NCBI RefSeq assembly: GCF_004210375.1
Contig: NC_134832.1
Coordinates: 157,725,592 to 157,789,591 of the forward strand
DNA from: Tachypleus tridentatus
Lineage: Eukaryota; Arthropoda; Merostomata; Xiphosura; Limulidae
Direction: 5' to 3'
Length of the DNA: 64,000 bases
The stretch's first letter is position 1, and each line of letters begins with the position of its first letter. The translations under genes were made by a program, and so were the position numbers. The notes under the pieces are model-generated. The model saw only the letters and a program-made list of their open reading frames with translations. It had not been told where the DNA came from and made no database searches. Shown piece after piece: positions 10,699-21,450 of this stretch.

Positions 10699-12339
10699 GG
10701 ACAAAATAATAAAAGAAAATATAGCAAAGAATTATGGACAGTTTTATCACCTCGAAAAACAGAAAAAAGGCAATACATATATGAGTTAAAACACTTTAAT
10801 TTATTAATATATGTTTATGTTTGTAAAGTTAACGATATTTTATCCTAATTATGTGAACATTTTTAGTAATCATATCTTCTTTATGAAAAGCATTGTGAAT
10901 GCCTTAACAATTTATTTTGCATGATTCCCATCATTTGCTTGTAACCCTAGTTTGGTGCAATGTGGAGAAAATTAATATTGATAAAGTTAAGTAAACAAAA
11001 TTACAAGGAATGATTGCGTTGAAAACAGCAAATCCAAATCTTTGACTAATTATATTAGTTTGTTTTAGCCTAAAAACAAGCCGAAAACAAAAATAAATTA
11101 TAAAAATAACAAACAAAATAAAAAACGCTGCACTAAATGAAATGATCCCAGGATACAAGCTATAATGTGGGATATAAAATGTACCCTAGGTTTTGGAGGT
11201 AACTGAAGTAGTAGGCCCCACACTATGGTGGGGATACACCGTCTTAACCTCCATTAGCCAGTCTCACATAAAGAAAGAAAATAAAGGAATAGCAATAGAT
11301 ATAGAAATAGAAAATAGAAATTGGGAGAGCAAGATGTGGGTGCTGAAGCCCACAACGTCCCACATCCATATCACCCTTCACTGCCTGCAGGGAGTTATGG
11401 GAAGGTGACTGATTTCCAAAGTAAAGAAGAAAATAATGAATTGAAAAATAAATATAAGGTAAGAATAAGAAAAAGAAACAAACAATCTGTAACAGTTTCA
11501 TCAACTGACATTCACACCTCAACTTAGTCAACAATAACTTCATCTCTGAGAAATACATTGCTGGTATTTACACTTCATAATGATCCACGATGACTCTACC
11601 ATTGCACTTTACAGCTCACAATGGTTAACACTAACTTCTAAACCTTTTTCGTTGTTATCTGCTAAAAATGTTCAGTATAGACTTTTTTTATCTAAGTGAA
11701 ACATTAGCTAAATAGGCTACTAATTCATTTTCTCAGGTAGTTATTATTTATCACGCATGCGTTGATCACAATCGATCAAGTCTACTAAACAGGAGCCATT
11801 TTTGAATAAACCAGCGCCATCTTCAGGCAGACTGTGAGTGTCATATTTCTTATTCTCATTAACCAATAAACTCCATAATTCCTCCATAGCCTATTTGTAT
11901 TGATTCAAGAAAGTTACGGTTTGATGAGCCAACAGAAAGTCTCATTCATTTATTACCCTGGTTTTTTTTTTACCATTTCCAAATCCCATGTAATTAAATT
12001 AATACTTCCTACAATAAAAGTTAGAAATTGAAGAATTAACAAAAATGTATAAAAGTGGTCTTTACAAATTCACGTTTCCTTTCTAAGAGAAACTGATAGT
12101 TCAAATGAAATACATACTGTATAAACTTACAAAGTGGTTTGGCATGAAAATGGGTTAAAAATTTACAATTATAGAATTGATTTTCTCGAAAAATCACAAA
12201 CTAATTAAAGTTATCAAGAGCATATATTTAAAAACTACTGCAGGCAACAGTATAGTCTGTCAAAATTACATGGAATTTATCAGTTGCTTCTGAGTATAAG
12301 ATACAAATGAAAGTCTGATATTGTTTCATCCATACACTT
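10699..12339. other. Unclassified intergenic sequence
   Basis: No supported gene. The stretch 11160-11420 is more GC-rich than its surroundings (GGCCCCACACTATGGTGGGG) and shows overlapping open frames on both strands. It may be an unrecognised transposon part, but I can assign no family. Confidence 0.3.
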
Positions 12340-13612
12340 ACCATTTGTAAGGCAAGTGTTAAGATAAATACCTCGGTCACACACCCATTCAGTTTAAATG
12401 CAGGCATGCCCCAAGGGTCTGTACTCAGCCCAGTACTTTATAATATATATATTAATGACATAACTTTTCAGAAAAAAAGTTCAAAAACATTAAACTTAAC
12501 CTCAATAAAACTAACATCATCTTCACAAAGTCTATCACTTTTCTAGGCCTTACCATGACTCACAACCTATCTTGGACACCACACTTTCAGAAAATCGCTA
12601 CCCGAGCAAGTAATAGAATTTTCTTTCTTAAACGTATTAGTGGCCCCAACAAAGGCTGTTCTCCCAAAATTATTCTCGCAATATACAAAGCATTCATTAG
12701 ACCCCTTTTCGAATATGGTAGTGCAGCCACATGTAACATGACTGAAGGACAATACTCAGTGTTACAAAACCTGCAAAACCGCACCATTAAAACCGCTTAC
12801 CGCCTTCCCAACTATACAACCGCAACATACCTCAACTTCCTAACTCAACTATTACCAATTCAGGATCGATTCATCAAACTTACCAAACGATACTACACTA
12901 AAGCTACTGACAGAAACTCCCAAACTCGCCATTTATTCCGACTGGCAGACACACCTCAAAGTATACTTCACCATTAAACTGGACTACTAACCACAGGGAC
13001 CAGTACTAACCATTACCGATAAAACAGACAATGCTGTGTTACCCATTTATATGTCATTAATGTTTTTACATTCCAGGTTGGGCACTGGGTTGGTATTGTT
13101 TTTCCGCGCCCACCCAGTGAAAGTGGTTTTCTCCGGGTACTCCGGTTTCCCCCACATTTAATTTCTCGCCATTTGATTTATAGATCCCCCGCACCCTAGC
13201 TCTGAAAGGACCTTCTGTCTCTCTTCCTCTCACTCTCCACACTATCCTCTTTCCTATCTTTCTCTCCATATTTTATTCTCTTTCTTTCTTTCTTTCTCTC
13301 TCCCCTTTCTCTGTCCCTCCTTATGTCACTGGTTCTTTTAAAAATTTGTGACCTGCTGCAGCTTGGTCTCCCTGCTCGTGATCATGATGATTTCCGTCCA
13401 AAGTGTACCAGTCCAGCTCTCCCGCTCCTCAACTTTCCTATATTATCGTTATTTTCTGTAATACATCATTCAATTGGTTTTTTCTACCTTTCTCCTCACG
13501 ACACATCTTACCTTATACGCGTGTGGGGCTGAAGAGAAACAAAAGTTTCTGAGCGCCCCAGGTTTGCCTTAAGGGTCTCCTTTAAGGACTTTAAAACCTA
13601 AACTACTACTAA
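12340..13612 (+). mobile_element. 5'-truncated Jockey-like LINE, RT lacking YADD box
   Basis: Remnant of a non-LTR retrotransposon. In one frame near 12355-12470 it reads ...INTSVTHPFSLN then AGMPQGSVLSPVLYNIYIND, the reverse-transcriptase box before the catalytic YADD motif. About 25 bp later the sequence resumes in another frame with LNLNKTNIIFTKSITFLGL. The whole YADD segment is therefore deleted. The following 140-residue frame (12555-12977) carries the typical C-terminal region: LSWTPHF, R...IRPLFEYGS, LQNLQNR, and ends at TAA. The 3' UTR (12978-13612) holds TTTTCTCCGGGTACTCCGGT, a pyrimidine-rich tract (13205-13320), and a trinucleotide-like end CTACTACTAAG. This is the Jockey/I-type arrangement. 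The exact clade is uncertain. The element is dead because the 5' part and catalytic box are gone. Confidence 0.85.
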
Positions 13613-15230
13613 GTCAGAAATAAATAATAAATAAGTAATCCATACCCGGTTGACCTAGTTTCCAGATATTTTTCGTTGCTTCAGCGTCTCTGACATTTGT
13701 GTTTCTTCGAAATGTTGCAGAACTTTTTCCGAATTGTTCTAGCGAACCAAGTTTGTTTAGAAAATTTAAATTGGTATTTGAACATATAAACATTTACATT
13801 GCAAAGGCCTATTATATACCTTTTCCAAAAGCGAGCAATCTTTGGTTACAACAAGATATCTACGAAATGCTAAGCTATGTCATAAAGAAGTTCTGATAAA
13901 TTCTGTTGTACTTCGACTTCATATCTCATTGATTGTCACATTAGTTGCCAGTTTGCATATTCAAAACGGTTTTGGTGTGGTTTATTCATTCCTATAAACT
14001 GAAGAGTATGATAACTCTAAATTTCAAAGGCAGCCTGGCACTGATACAATACCAATAATATCACGAGTTCTTCTTCATCATTTCCCTGAAATATCCCTTG
14101 CAGCTCATCTTTAGTATCAATTAATAAAATAAGATTAATGTTCCAAGAGTATCCTATTGGTGTTACTATAAACATATTCAAAGATTGTATAGATCTACTT
14201 AGCATGTTGAATTTGGCGATATCACTTATAAGACTGGAGTCGTGATTAATTGGATCAGTGTATAGACGTACAAATGTTCCAATGGTTTGTCTTTAGAATG
14301 TGTGGGATTTATGGTAATATTCATAGGAATTAGAGGTAGATATGTTTACCAATCATATTTCCACATGGACAAGTCCTCCCATAAAAATTATGAGAATCTG
14401 ATTTCATGTTCTTTCGAAAGTAATAAATTGTTCACTTTAGATTATTTGGAAATGAAGCCTCAGTGTTATATAAAAATGATACTGCTCACGTGGATTTATA
14501 TTGTGAGTATTTTTAACACAATTGTAAGCAGTCTATTTCGTGCATTTATTTTGTTGAGAAACGCACTTGAAGATAAATAGTTTAGGAAACATTCTGAAAT
14601 GAGTTACTTAAAACTTTTTATTACGAGATTCAAATAATATTCAACATTTTTAGGTTATAGAGCGACTGGGAAGGATATTTGAAGTAACTAGTAAAGGGAG
14701 AAACCTCAGTCAACAACGCGATAATCACCCTGTGAATAACCCTAATCCAAAAAAAGAATTAACAACAAAATACTTTCATTCTGGTAAAAAAATAGAAAGC
14801 AAACACAATACTAATGTCGTATATAAATTACATGATAGTAAGTCTCATGTATTTTAAGTCGGGGAAGCAACACCATAACTCTGAAAATTTTTTTTTTTTA
14901 AATTGCACCTCAGGTAAGTATAACATTCGTAACATTTACTTACCAAAGAGGAAATTCAACATCATAAAACAATAAACCTAATAATTCCTTCTAATACAAG
15001 AGTAAAACCACTCTAAACCTATGCAAAGTAAAACACTTTTATACCTATATTTAAAACTTTTATTAAATATTGTTGTGTGTATTACAACTTGAATGTGGGA
15101 CTCTTAAATTATAACATGTAAATCATTAATCGCGTTTCAATACTCATGGTAGGGATAACACAGATATCACATTGTGTGGCTTTCTGCTTAATTCTAAACA
15201 AATAAATCGACCACTTCTTCACTGTACCTC
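13613..15230. other. Intergenic, nothing recognised
   Basis: Open frames at 13699-13896 and 14287-14580 have AT-rich, low-complexity translations and no convincing splice or family signal. Confidence 0.35.
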
Positions 15231-15352
15231 ATGTGTGTGTTTTTTTTTCTTATAGGAAAGCTGCGTCGGGTTATATGCTGAATACACGGAGAGGAATCGA
15301 GCCCCTGATTTTTGAGTTGTAAATCCGTAGACTTACCACTGTATTCAGCGAA
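15231..15352 (-). mobile_element. SINE-B copy
   Basis: TGTGTGTG tail, TCTTATAGGAAAGCTGCGTC, GGGTTATATGCTGAA, GGAATCGAGCCCCTGATTTT and TTGTAAATCCGTAGACTTAC give a full minus-strand copy. Confidence 0.85.
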
Positions 15353-15418
15353 AGAATGCAATACTCTGTATAATTTGTATACAATATATATCCCAAATCA
15401 TGAATATTAGAAGCTAGT

Positions 15419-15510
15419 AGGCCCGGAATGGCCAGGTGGGTTAAGACGTTCGACCCGCAATTCGCGGGTTTGAATCCATGTAGCACCAAACATACTAACC
15501 CTTTCAGCTC
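15419..15510 (+). mobile_element. SINE-A head, 3' truncated
   Basis: GGCCCGGAATGGCCAGGTGG begins a plus-strand head that runs through CACCAAACATACTAACCCTTTCAG and then breaks off. The next base pairs belong to an oppositely oriented copy, so the two make a head-out palindromic pair. Confidence 0.85.
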
Positions 15511-15736
15511 GGTAGCAGTTCCTAATTTAGCAGTGTAAGACTAGAGGGAAGGAAGCTAGTCATCACCACCCACCGCCAACTTTGGGCTACTCTTTACCAA
15601 CGAATAGTGGAATTGACCGTCATATTATAACGACCCCACGGCTGAAAGGGCAAACATGTTTAGTGCGACGGGGATTCAAACCCGCGACCCTCGGATTATG
15701 AATCGAACGCCTTAACCCACCTGGCCATGCCGGGCC
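15511..15736 (-). mobile_element. SINE-A, minus strand, abutting a plus-strand head
   Basis: Body and head are intact (GGGATTCAAACCCGCGACCC ... GGCCATGCCGGGCC). The tail is cut at the junction with 15510. A (TA)n tract follows at 15744-15762. The joined pair could come from one insertion into another or from template switching. Confidence 0.88.
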
Positions 15737-16884
15737 ATTTCTCGTATATATATATATATATATAGCTTTATGTACTGTTATCTGTATTCATAAACAACAT
15801 TACGAATCTTGTTGTCTTTACGATATCTAGTGATAACGATAGGCCTCGTCTGTAATGATATGGTCGATCATGTGTTGTTTTTATAAATGAGATTATAATT
15901 AAAAGTTTTAATTCAAATACCTTTTAACTACCGGGTTTTTTGTCGTATTTAGTCCAATTCAGACACTAAATCATAAGAAGTGTAAAATCATTTAGAGAGG
16001 AATAAGGGCAAAGGATATCTTCGTTTGAAGTGGTTCTTCAACTCTTTTATTATCGGAAAACCTTCTTTGCTTCACTAGCCTCTGCATTAATACCCATGCT
16101 ATATATATTTTATGATAAAAATCACGTAAACTGCATATAGTATCAGGCTGGACATACAAATGGCGTTTTGGGAAATATTTTGTCTCTCATTATTATTGGT
16201 ATATAGCAGTTGATGCGATTTGTTAATATAAAAAAGTTGTTATTGCTGTTAATCACACTAGTGTTTTAATATTACTGATACTATTTAGTGTTAATATGTT
16301 AGTATGTAATAATAGCTGGATTTCATTACCTAAAGAGCTGTTCTCAACTGTATTCTCGCCAAGGGCAGAGCGCTGAATGCCCACTGTATCGAATTGTACT
16401 TATCTCAGAAATCTATGTTACAAAATAAAAAATAATGGTTAAAAATTAATTAGTTATCATAGTCATTCACGTTTTTAAAACCTTATTACTGCTAGTGTGG
16501 GTATTAAAACTTTTATTAAAATAAAGAAGACAACAAAGCTTCAAACTTCTTAGTTTGAATAAATTTCTTTGTACAATTAATTGATACATTATGCGCATAA
16601 TGCGATAAGTTGCCATGTCGGAGATACCCAGTGATTTAGGCTTAACAGACCGTAATTTTGAACCAAAAAACATTGGTAAGGTAATTAGTCCACACCATTT
16701 ACCGTCTGAAGAGTTTTTCTTAAAGAAAAAAGTGGGATTGACTGTTACTATTATGACGCACATACAGCTGAAAGAACGAAGCATGGTCAGTAGTACCACT
16801 TCTCAAACACAAGCAAGACCCAAATTAATTAAGAACATGATCATAAGAACGTGAGAATCTAACATTTTGTTCGTTACGAATAGC
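15737..16884. other. Intergenic, nothing recognised
   Basis: Apart from the (TA)n tract at its left edge I see no repeats. Overlapping open frames at 16467-16854 on both strands have no splice support. Confidence 0.35.
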
Positions 16885-16990
16885 CCAAATGTTGGTGATG
16901 TTTGGTGTTGATAAGTTGTTTTCCCTATAATCTATCACTTCAAAGTCAGGGACTGATGACACAGATAGTCATCGCTAAATTAAAAACAAC
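16885..16990 (+). mobile_element. SINE-A 3' fragment, decayed
   Basis: GGTGATGTTTGGTGTTGATA...TTCCCTATAATCTATCACTT...GGGACTGATGACACAGATAG parallels the family's GGTGGTGATGACTAGCTGCC...GGGACGGCTAGCGCAGATAG. No head is present. Confidence 0.55.
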
Positions 16991-17618
16991 CAATCAATCT
17001 CTGAGGTCTTACTACCCGATATGGATTATATCGCTTCCTTACAGACCCTTCATACCGAAGACGTCATACTGTATAAAACAAAATGCAAGAAAACCTAGGG
17101 AGTGAAGTACCCATAGCTCAGGACTTCAAGACTGATCTGCGATTCCAGAGCTCCACGTCATAGCTTTCAACAGGATAGTGAGGCCATTTTGGTGGGACTC
17201 TTCGAAGAACCAACCTGTGTGTCATCCATACGAAAACAGTGAGAATCATGCAGAAAAAACAACAAACTTAACCCACGAATGCGAGGAATACGGGCTTAAA
17301 CAATAAAAGCATTTGCGGCCTATTGCTCACTTCTTTAAGCGAACTACCAGTAATCCAGACTATGGGACTGAGGGTTCTTGGTTAAGTCCAGTTACTACTA
17401 AACGAAATAATGCCCTGCACTTTGGTGCTGTGTTGGCATGCTATAAGAGTGACAGTCAAACAAGAGTAGTTCAAGAGTCAAATATATATATCAATAAAGA
17501 TTAGATTGCAGGAATTAGTGTTTAATTTACGTTATCTTAAAACTGAAACCTTCCACGAGGGAAGGCAGACAGTCAGTGTGTAGCTTCCTCCACTATCAAT
17601 TGTGGTATCCCAAGTGGT
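16991..17618. other. Intergenic, nothing recognised
   Basis: No supported feature. Confidence 0.35.
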
Positions 17619-17865
17619 CCTGGCCTGACTAGGTGGTTAAGGCGATCGACTCGTAATCTAAGTATCGCGGGTTCGAATCCCCGTCCCACCAAACATGCTT
17701 ACCCTTTCAATCTTGAAGCGTTATAATATGTGGCCAACTATTCGTTGGCACAAGTGTTGGCGGTGGGAGGTGATGAGTAACTGCCTTCCCTGTAGTCGTA
17801 TACTAATAAATTTGGGACGACTAGCACAGATAGTCCCCATGTACTTTTACGGGAAATTAAAAAAA
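17619..17865 (+). mobile_element. SINE-A, full length
   Basis: CCTGGCCTGACTAGGTGGTT through GCGGGTTCGAATCCCCGTCC, then the body, ends in an A-rich tail (AAATTAAAAAAAAAAG). The B box is intact. Confidence 0.88.
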
Positions 17866-18925
17866 AAAGAAAAAAGAATCACACACAATAATACACTTGT
17901 AGCTCTTAAATGCGATGTGTAATAAATTGTTTGCTTGTTTGTCATCAGATACCAACATAGACCCTCTGATACAAAATATAACATCCTATTCATTAAATCA
18001 CACCGAGCCTAACATTTTTCCTTTAACAGGAAATAAGTTTCTCTCTTTATTCTCTGTCGAGGTCTTTCTCTCACGTTATTACATAAGTTAGAGATATTGG
18101 GTTGCGCTTTTATTTATTTAAACTGAATCTAGCTACAGATATAATTTTAACAGCACTCTCATGATTAAGCAATAAATAATTGTCTAGATTCCTTAGCTAA
18201 GTGTATTCAGTCATAATATTTCATTATTTCACACCATCAAACATAGTATCTCACATGAAGGCGGATGTATCAAAATAGTACCTCATAAATAGTCGAAGGT
18301 CTTAAATTAATACCAAGCCTGAAATCAGATGTATCAACATAATATCTCGTATGAAAGAAGGTTCAAGAATATAGTATCTCACATGAAGGAAGATATTTCT
18401 AACAGCAGTTTGGGCACACAAACCAAACTTTAATGAAGCATTTAGGTAAGTAATATAAATAACACTGTCGTTCAACAAAATGAGAAACAAAAAAGTGTGT
18501 TTTTCTTTTAGTTTATTATATATTAAATTTAAAGCAATGTATTTTTATCATTTTATTCACTTACGATAAATACTTGATAAATCTTCACACAAAAATTTAG
18601 TAAATAATAGTTACTGTGAGAAAAAACATGTTTAATTATTATATAGAATGTCGGTAGGTAGTGCTAGCTATAACTGAAAATCTTGTTTGGTTTCATTCGT
18701 AAGGTTAATTAAACGTACTGACATTTGAACTTCCCAAAAAAAGCATTGAGCATACTTGACATTTTGAAATGTGGGAGAGATACAATTGAACACCTAACCC
18801 TGCTATTCAATTAAAAGATAGTCGGTATTGAGGTCAGATACTCTCCCACAACTGTATGATAAAATGATTAATTCCTGTTCCACATACTTTAAATATCAAG
18901 AACTGGAACATAACATGTATCTTTC
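17866..18925. other. Intergenic, nothing recognised
   Basis: Short loosely repeated phrases (ATAGTATCTCACATGAAG and similar, 18240-18400) hint at an eroded tandem repeat. No exon seen. Confidence 0.35.
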
Positions 18926-18982
18926 CACAGAGCAATAAAACATCGAAATAAGAGCTAGCTTTACCGTCCACCAAGGATATCT
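18926..18982 (-). pseudogene. Decayed copy of the transmembrane exon
   Basis: On the minus strand this stretch aligns by eye with the exon at 26348-26402. Both have TTCAAAA and an AG upstream, then CTTGG(C/T)GGAC, then an ATG-centred hydrophobic stretch (here KLALISMFYCSV), then CT(T/C)TGTGG at the exon end. The intact exon is followed by GTAAGTTAC. Here the same place reads GAAAGATAC, so the donor GT is lost. I infer a partial duplication of the membrane-protein gene, now dead. The alternative is that both exon-like stretches lie in a dispersed repeat. Phase agreement at 26.4 kb argues against that. Confidence 0.45.
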
Positions 18983-19580
18983 CACAGCTTCGGGTTTTGA
19001 AGCCCAGAGAAATAGCGCTTAAGAACCACTTCAGTTGAACCTTAAGAGAGAGAGTCGTATTTAAAACCGATTTACGTACTGTATCGATTACATGAAACCG
19101 AGAGAAAAATGAAAATATCAGTTATTAATAACAGAAAAATGTGTAATTCTTTAAACCTAACGATATCTTGATTTAACATCGTAAAAAATGTTAATTAAAT
19201 AAGTACGACATTTCTTGCATTTTTATATTAGATATTGATAATAAAGTATAAAATCTGACTTATTCCACTTAAGTAAATTAAGTTTTATTTAATCCCAAAG
19301 TAACTTACTTTAAAAGATCGTTACTCACCTTTTGAAACTATAAAACAAGAATGAAACTAGTTAATTCAACCTATACAAATCTTTATAAACAATACAGAAG
19401 TAAACCAGCTGGTATCTTTAACTCCTATTTACTAGCTTTAACAACACACTCTACTAATTAAATTAATCACCTAGACACAGTTAGTTTCACAAGATCTCTC
19501 TCAGTTATATAACATAAGTATTTTGCTATGTAATAACTATAGCTATATAGTATGTAAAAGGGTTTCAGCTCGGTTTTCCT
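18926..19580. repeat. Copy 1 of a ~0.5-0.65 kb duplicated segment
   Basis: Shares long collinear similarity with 26348-26850. Examples are GAACCACTTCAGTTGAACCT / GAACCACTTCAATTCGATCT, AGAGTCGTATTTAAAA, TGTGTAATTCTTTAA / TGTATAATTCTTTAA, and near the right end ACTATAGCTATATAGTATGT with AGGTTTTCC-like sequence. Orientation is the same in both copies. Confidence 0.7.
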
Positions 19581-19972
19581 AAGGATACACCTTACTAGAC
19601 TACATTACAATAATATAACTGGTTTTATTATTCGAAAGTAGTTTTCACAATTAAAAGAGCTTTCGTCACCACTATTGCAGAAGATCAAAACAGTATTTCA
19701 ATTTAGTATTTACTTTTAATATTGCAGACTGAGGGAAAATGTGAGTTGTTATAAATATCTATTGTCACGCTAATATTACTTAGTAATTTATAAATTTATA
19801 TGTTTAATAATTTAAAATATTCTTTTAAAAATTGAAATTCAAACAACACATGACTTAAAGAACTAATGTGCAGTTGACAACATGCCACTGCACTTGTGGT
19901 TTTGAATTTTTTTAAAGTTTAACTTAAGTTCAAGATTAAATAAATAAGTGATACAAATTGGGTAACTCGAGT
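19581..19972. other. Intergenic, nothing recognised
   Basis: AT-rich, no signal. Confidence 0.4.
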
Positions 19973-20098
19973 AGACCCCTCTGTGACACAACGGTATGCA
20001 TTCGGGATTTACAACTATAGTGAGCAGGGTTTGATATCCATGGTGGGCTGAGAACAAATACCGAATTTTGTAGCTTTGCGATTAATTACAAACATAAT
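19973..20098 (+). mobile_element. SINE-C copy
   Basis: ACCCCTCTGTGACACAACGG, GGGATTTACAACTATAG, GGGTTTGATATCCATGGTGG and a tail TTTTGTAGCTTTGCGATTAA make a full-length divergent copy. Confidence 0.7.
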
Positions 20099-20216
20099 AT
20101 ATAGATCAGAGTACTTCTCCAGACAATGTTAAAAAACAACAACAACAACAACAACACGAAAAGTATAATAAATAATCTTAGGTGCGTGTTTTTAGGCTCA
20201 TAAAAACGAAGGTGTT

Positions 20217-20425
20217 TTTGTTTGTTTCATAATTTTAGCGTAAAGCTGAGCAAGTTCTTTGTGAGCTCAGCAGTTTTGTATTTTGAGCTAGAAAAAAGAC
20301 AGCTACAAAAAAGGTATTCATTGTCAACTGTTTTACAAATATTGGAATTTTACTGTCCCTCTTGTAGCGAATCCATTTTCCTAAAGTGTAAGAGAAATTT
20401 TTTAACAGCGGGATGCGAATAATAA
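20217..20425 (-). mobile_element. Highly decayed SINE-A
   Basis: Follows the minus-strand SINE-A order base by base with many changes: ATTTTAGCGTAAAGCTGAGC, TGAGCTCAGCAG, TATTTTGAGCTAGAAAAAAG, ACAGCTAC, and GGGATGCGAA near the head. Among the oldest-looking copies in the window. Confidence 0.5.
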
Positions 20426-21219
20426 ACCCTCCAGGTACGCTAACACCAGGACGTGCTCTCTCAGTGAATAAAGAAACGATAAATTAAATAATCGAACTCC
20501 GATTTTGTGTTAATCAAGTAAAAAAATGTACTTTACGAAAGCGCGAGAACATTCTGTTAAGCTTGATTTTTTTGTCTACTGTGAATTATACATTTGTGGA
20601 AAAATGAGAAAATGTACCTAAGGTAAAGAAAAATAAAATGGGAGAAAACTTCATTTCTAAGATTTTCTTGTTTGATTTGTTATTTTCATTATGAATGATA
20701 TTTTTCTACAATATATTGTATAGTGTACATAAATACCTAGATGTATTTATAGCCTTACTTAATAGTTTAGATGGTACTTTTGAATGATGACTCGAGTATT
20801 AGAATAAATTAGTACTTGAAATATCTGAAACTTATTAACGTTATTCTTCGTCAGTAGTCTTTGATATAACTAGACGTGCAAAATAAAATATAAAAGAAAA
20901 ATAATCATATGAAATGCAAAACAAAGAAGCTTTATTGAATTTAATTTTGATAACTGTACAAGTCAAAAATACAATAAATAAAATACAATTCAAATTTTGA
21001 AGCATAAAAGGAAGATAATTTTGTTCAAGGTGAGTGGAATACGCCATTATTTGAATATGATTATGTTTTGACTGAAGGTAAGGGAGCAACCTAATTATTT
21101 AAGTATAAATGATAAACGTTTTTACGAAAGTGGATTACTTAATTTTATTGTAAATATAATAATATATTTTTGTATTATCAAATTGGGCGACATTTTTCAA
21201 AATTTTCATAATTTATTAA
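20426..21219. other. Intergenic, nothing recognised
   Basis: AT-rich. No splice-flanked open frame found. Confidence 0.4.
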
Positions 21220-21450
21220 TTGGCTTGGTGGTTCGGACGCTCGTTCCATGATCTGAGGGTCACATGGTCGAATCGACGTCACACATACTCGCCCTTTCGT
21301 CGGTAGGGGAAGTTATAAATTCATGTTAAATACCACTATTTATTTTTAAAATAGTAGTCCTACAATCATCGGTGGGTCTTTAACTGCTATATTAAGGACG
21401 GCTAGCGGAAATAGCCCTCGTATAGCTTAGCACGAAATTCAAACAAAAAT
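21220..21450 (+). mobile_element. SINE-A, diverged
   Basis: TTGGCTTGGTGGTTCGGACG and GGTCGAATCGACGTCACACA mark a divergent head. The tail reads GGACGGCTAGCGGAAATAGC and AGCACGAAATTC. Confidence 0.8.

Noticed and set aside
11244-11558. Overlapping frames of 104 and 68-71 codons
   Set aside because: Low-complexity A/T-rich translations on opposite strands, with no family motif or splice sites.
12555-12977. 140-codon frame as a host gene
   Set aside because: It is the C-terminal part of a LINE reverse transcriptase, with the preceding RT box just upstream.
13205-13320. Pyrimidine tract as a splice or regulatory signal
   Set aside because: It lies in the 3' UTR of the LINE remnant and is explained by that element.
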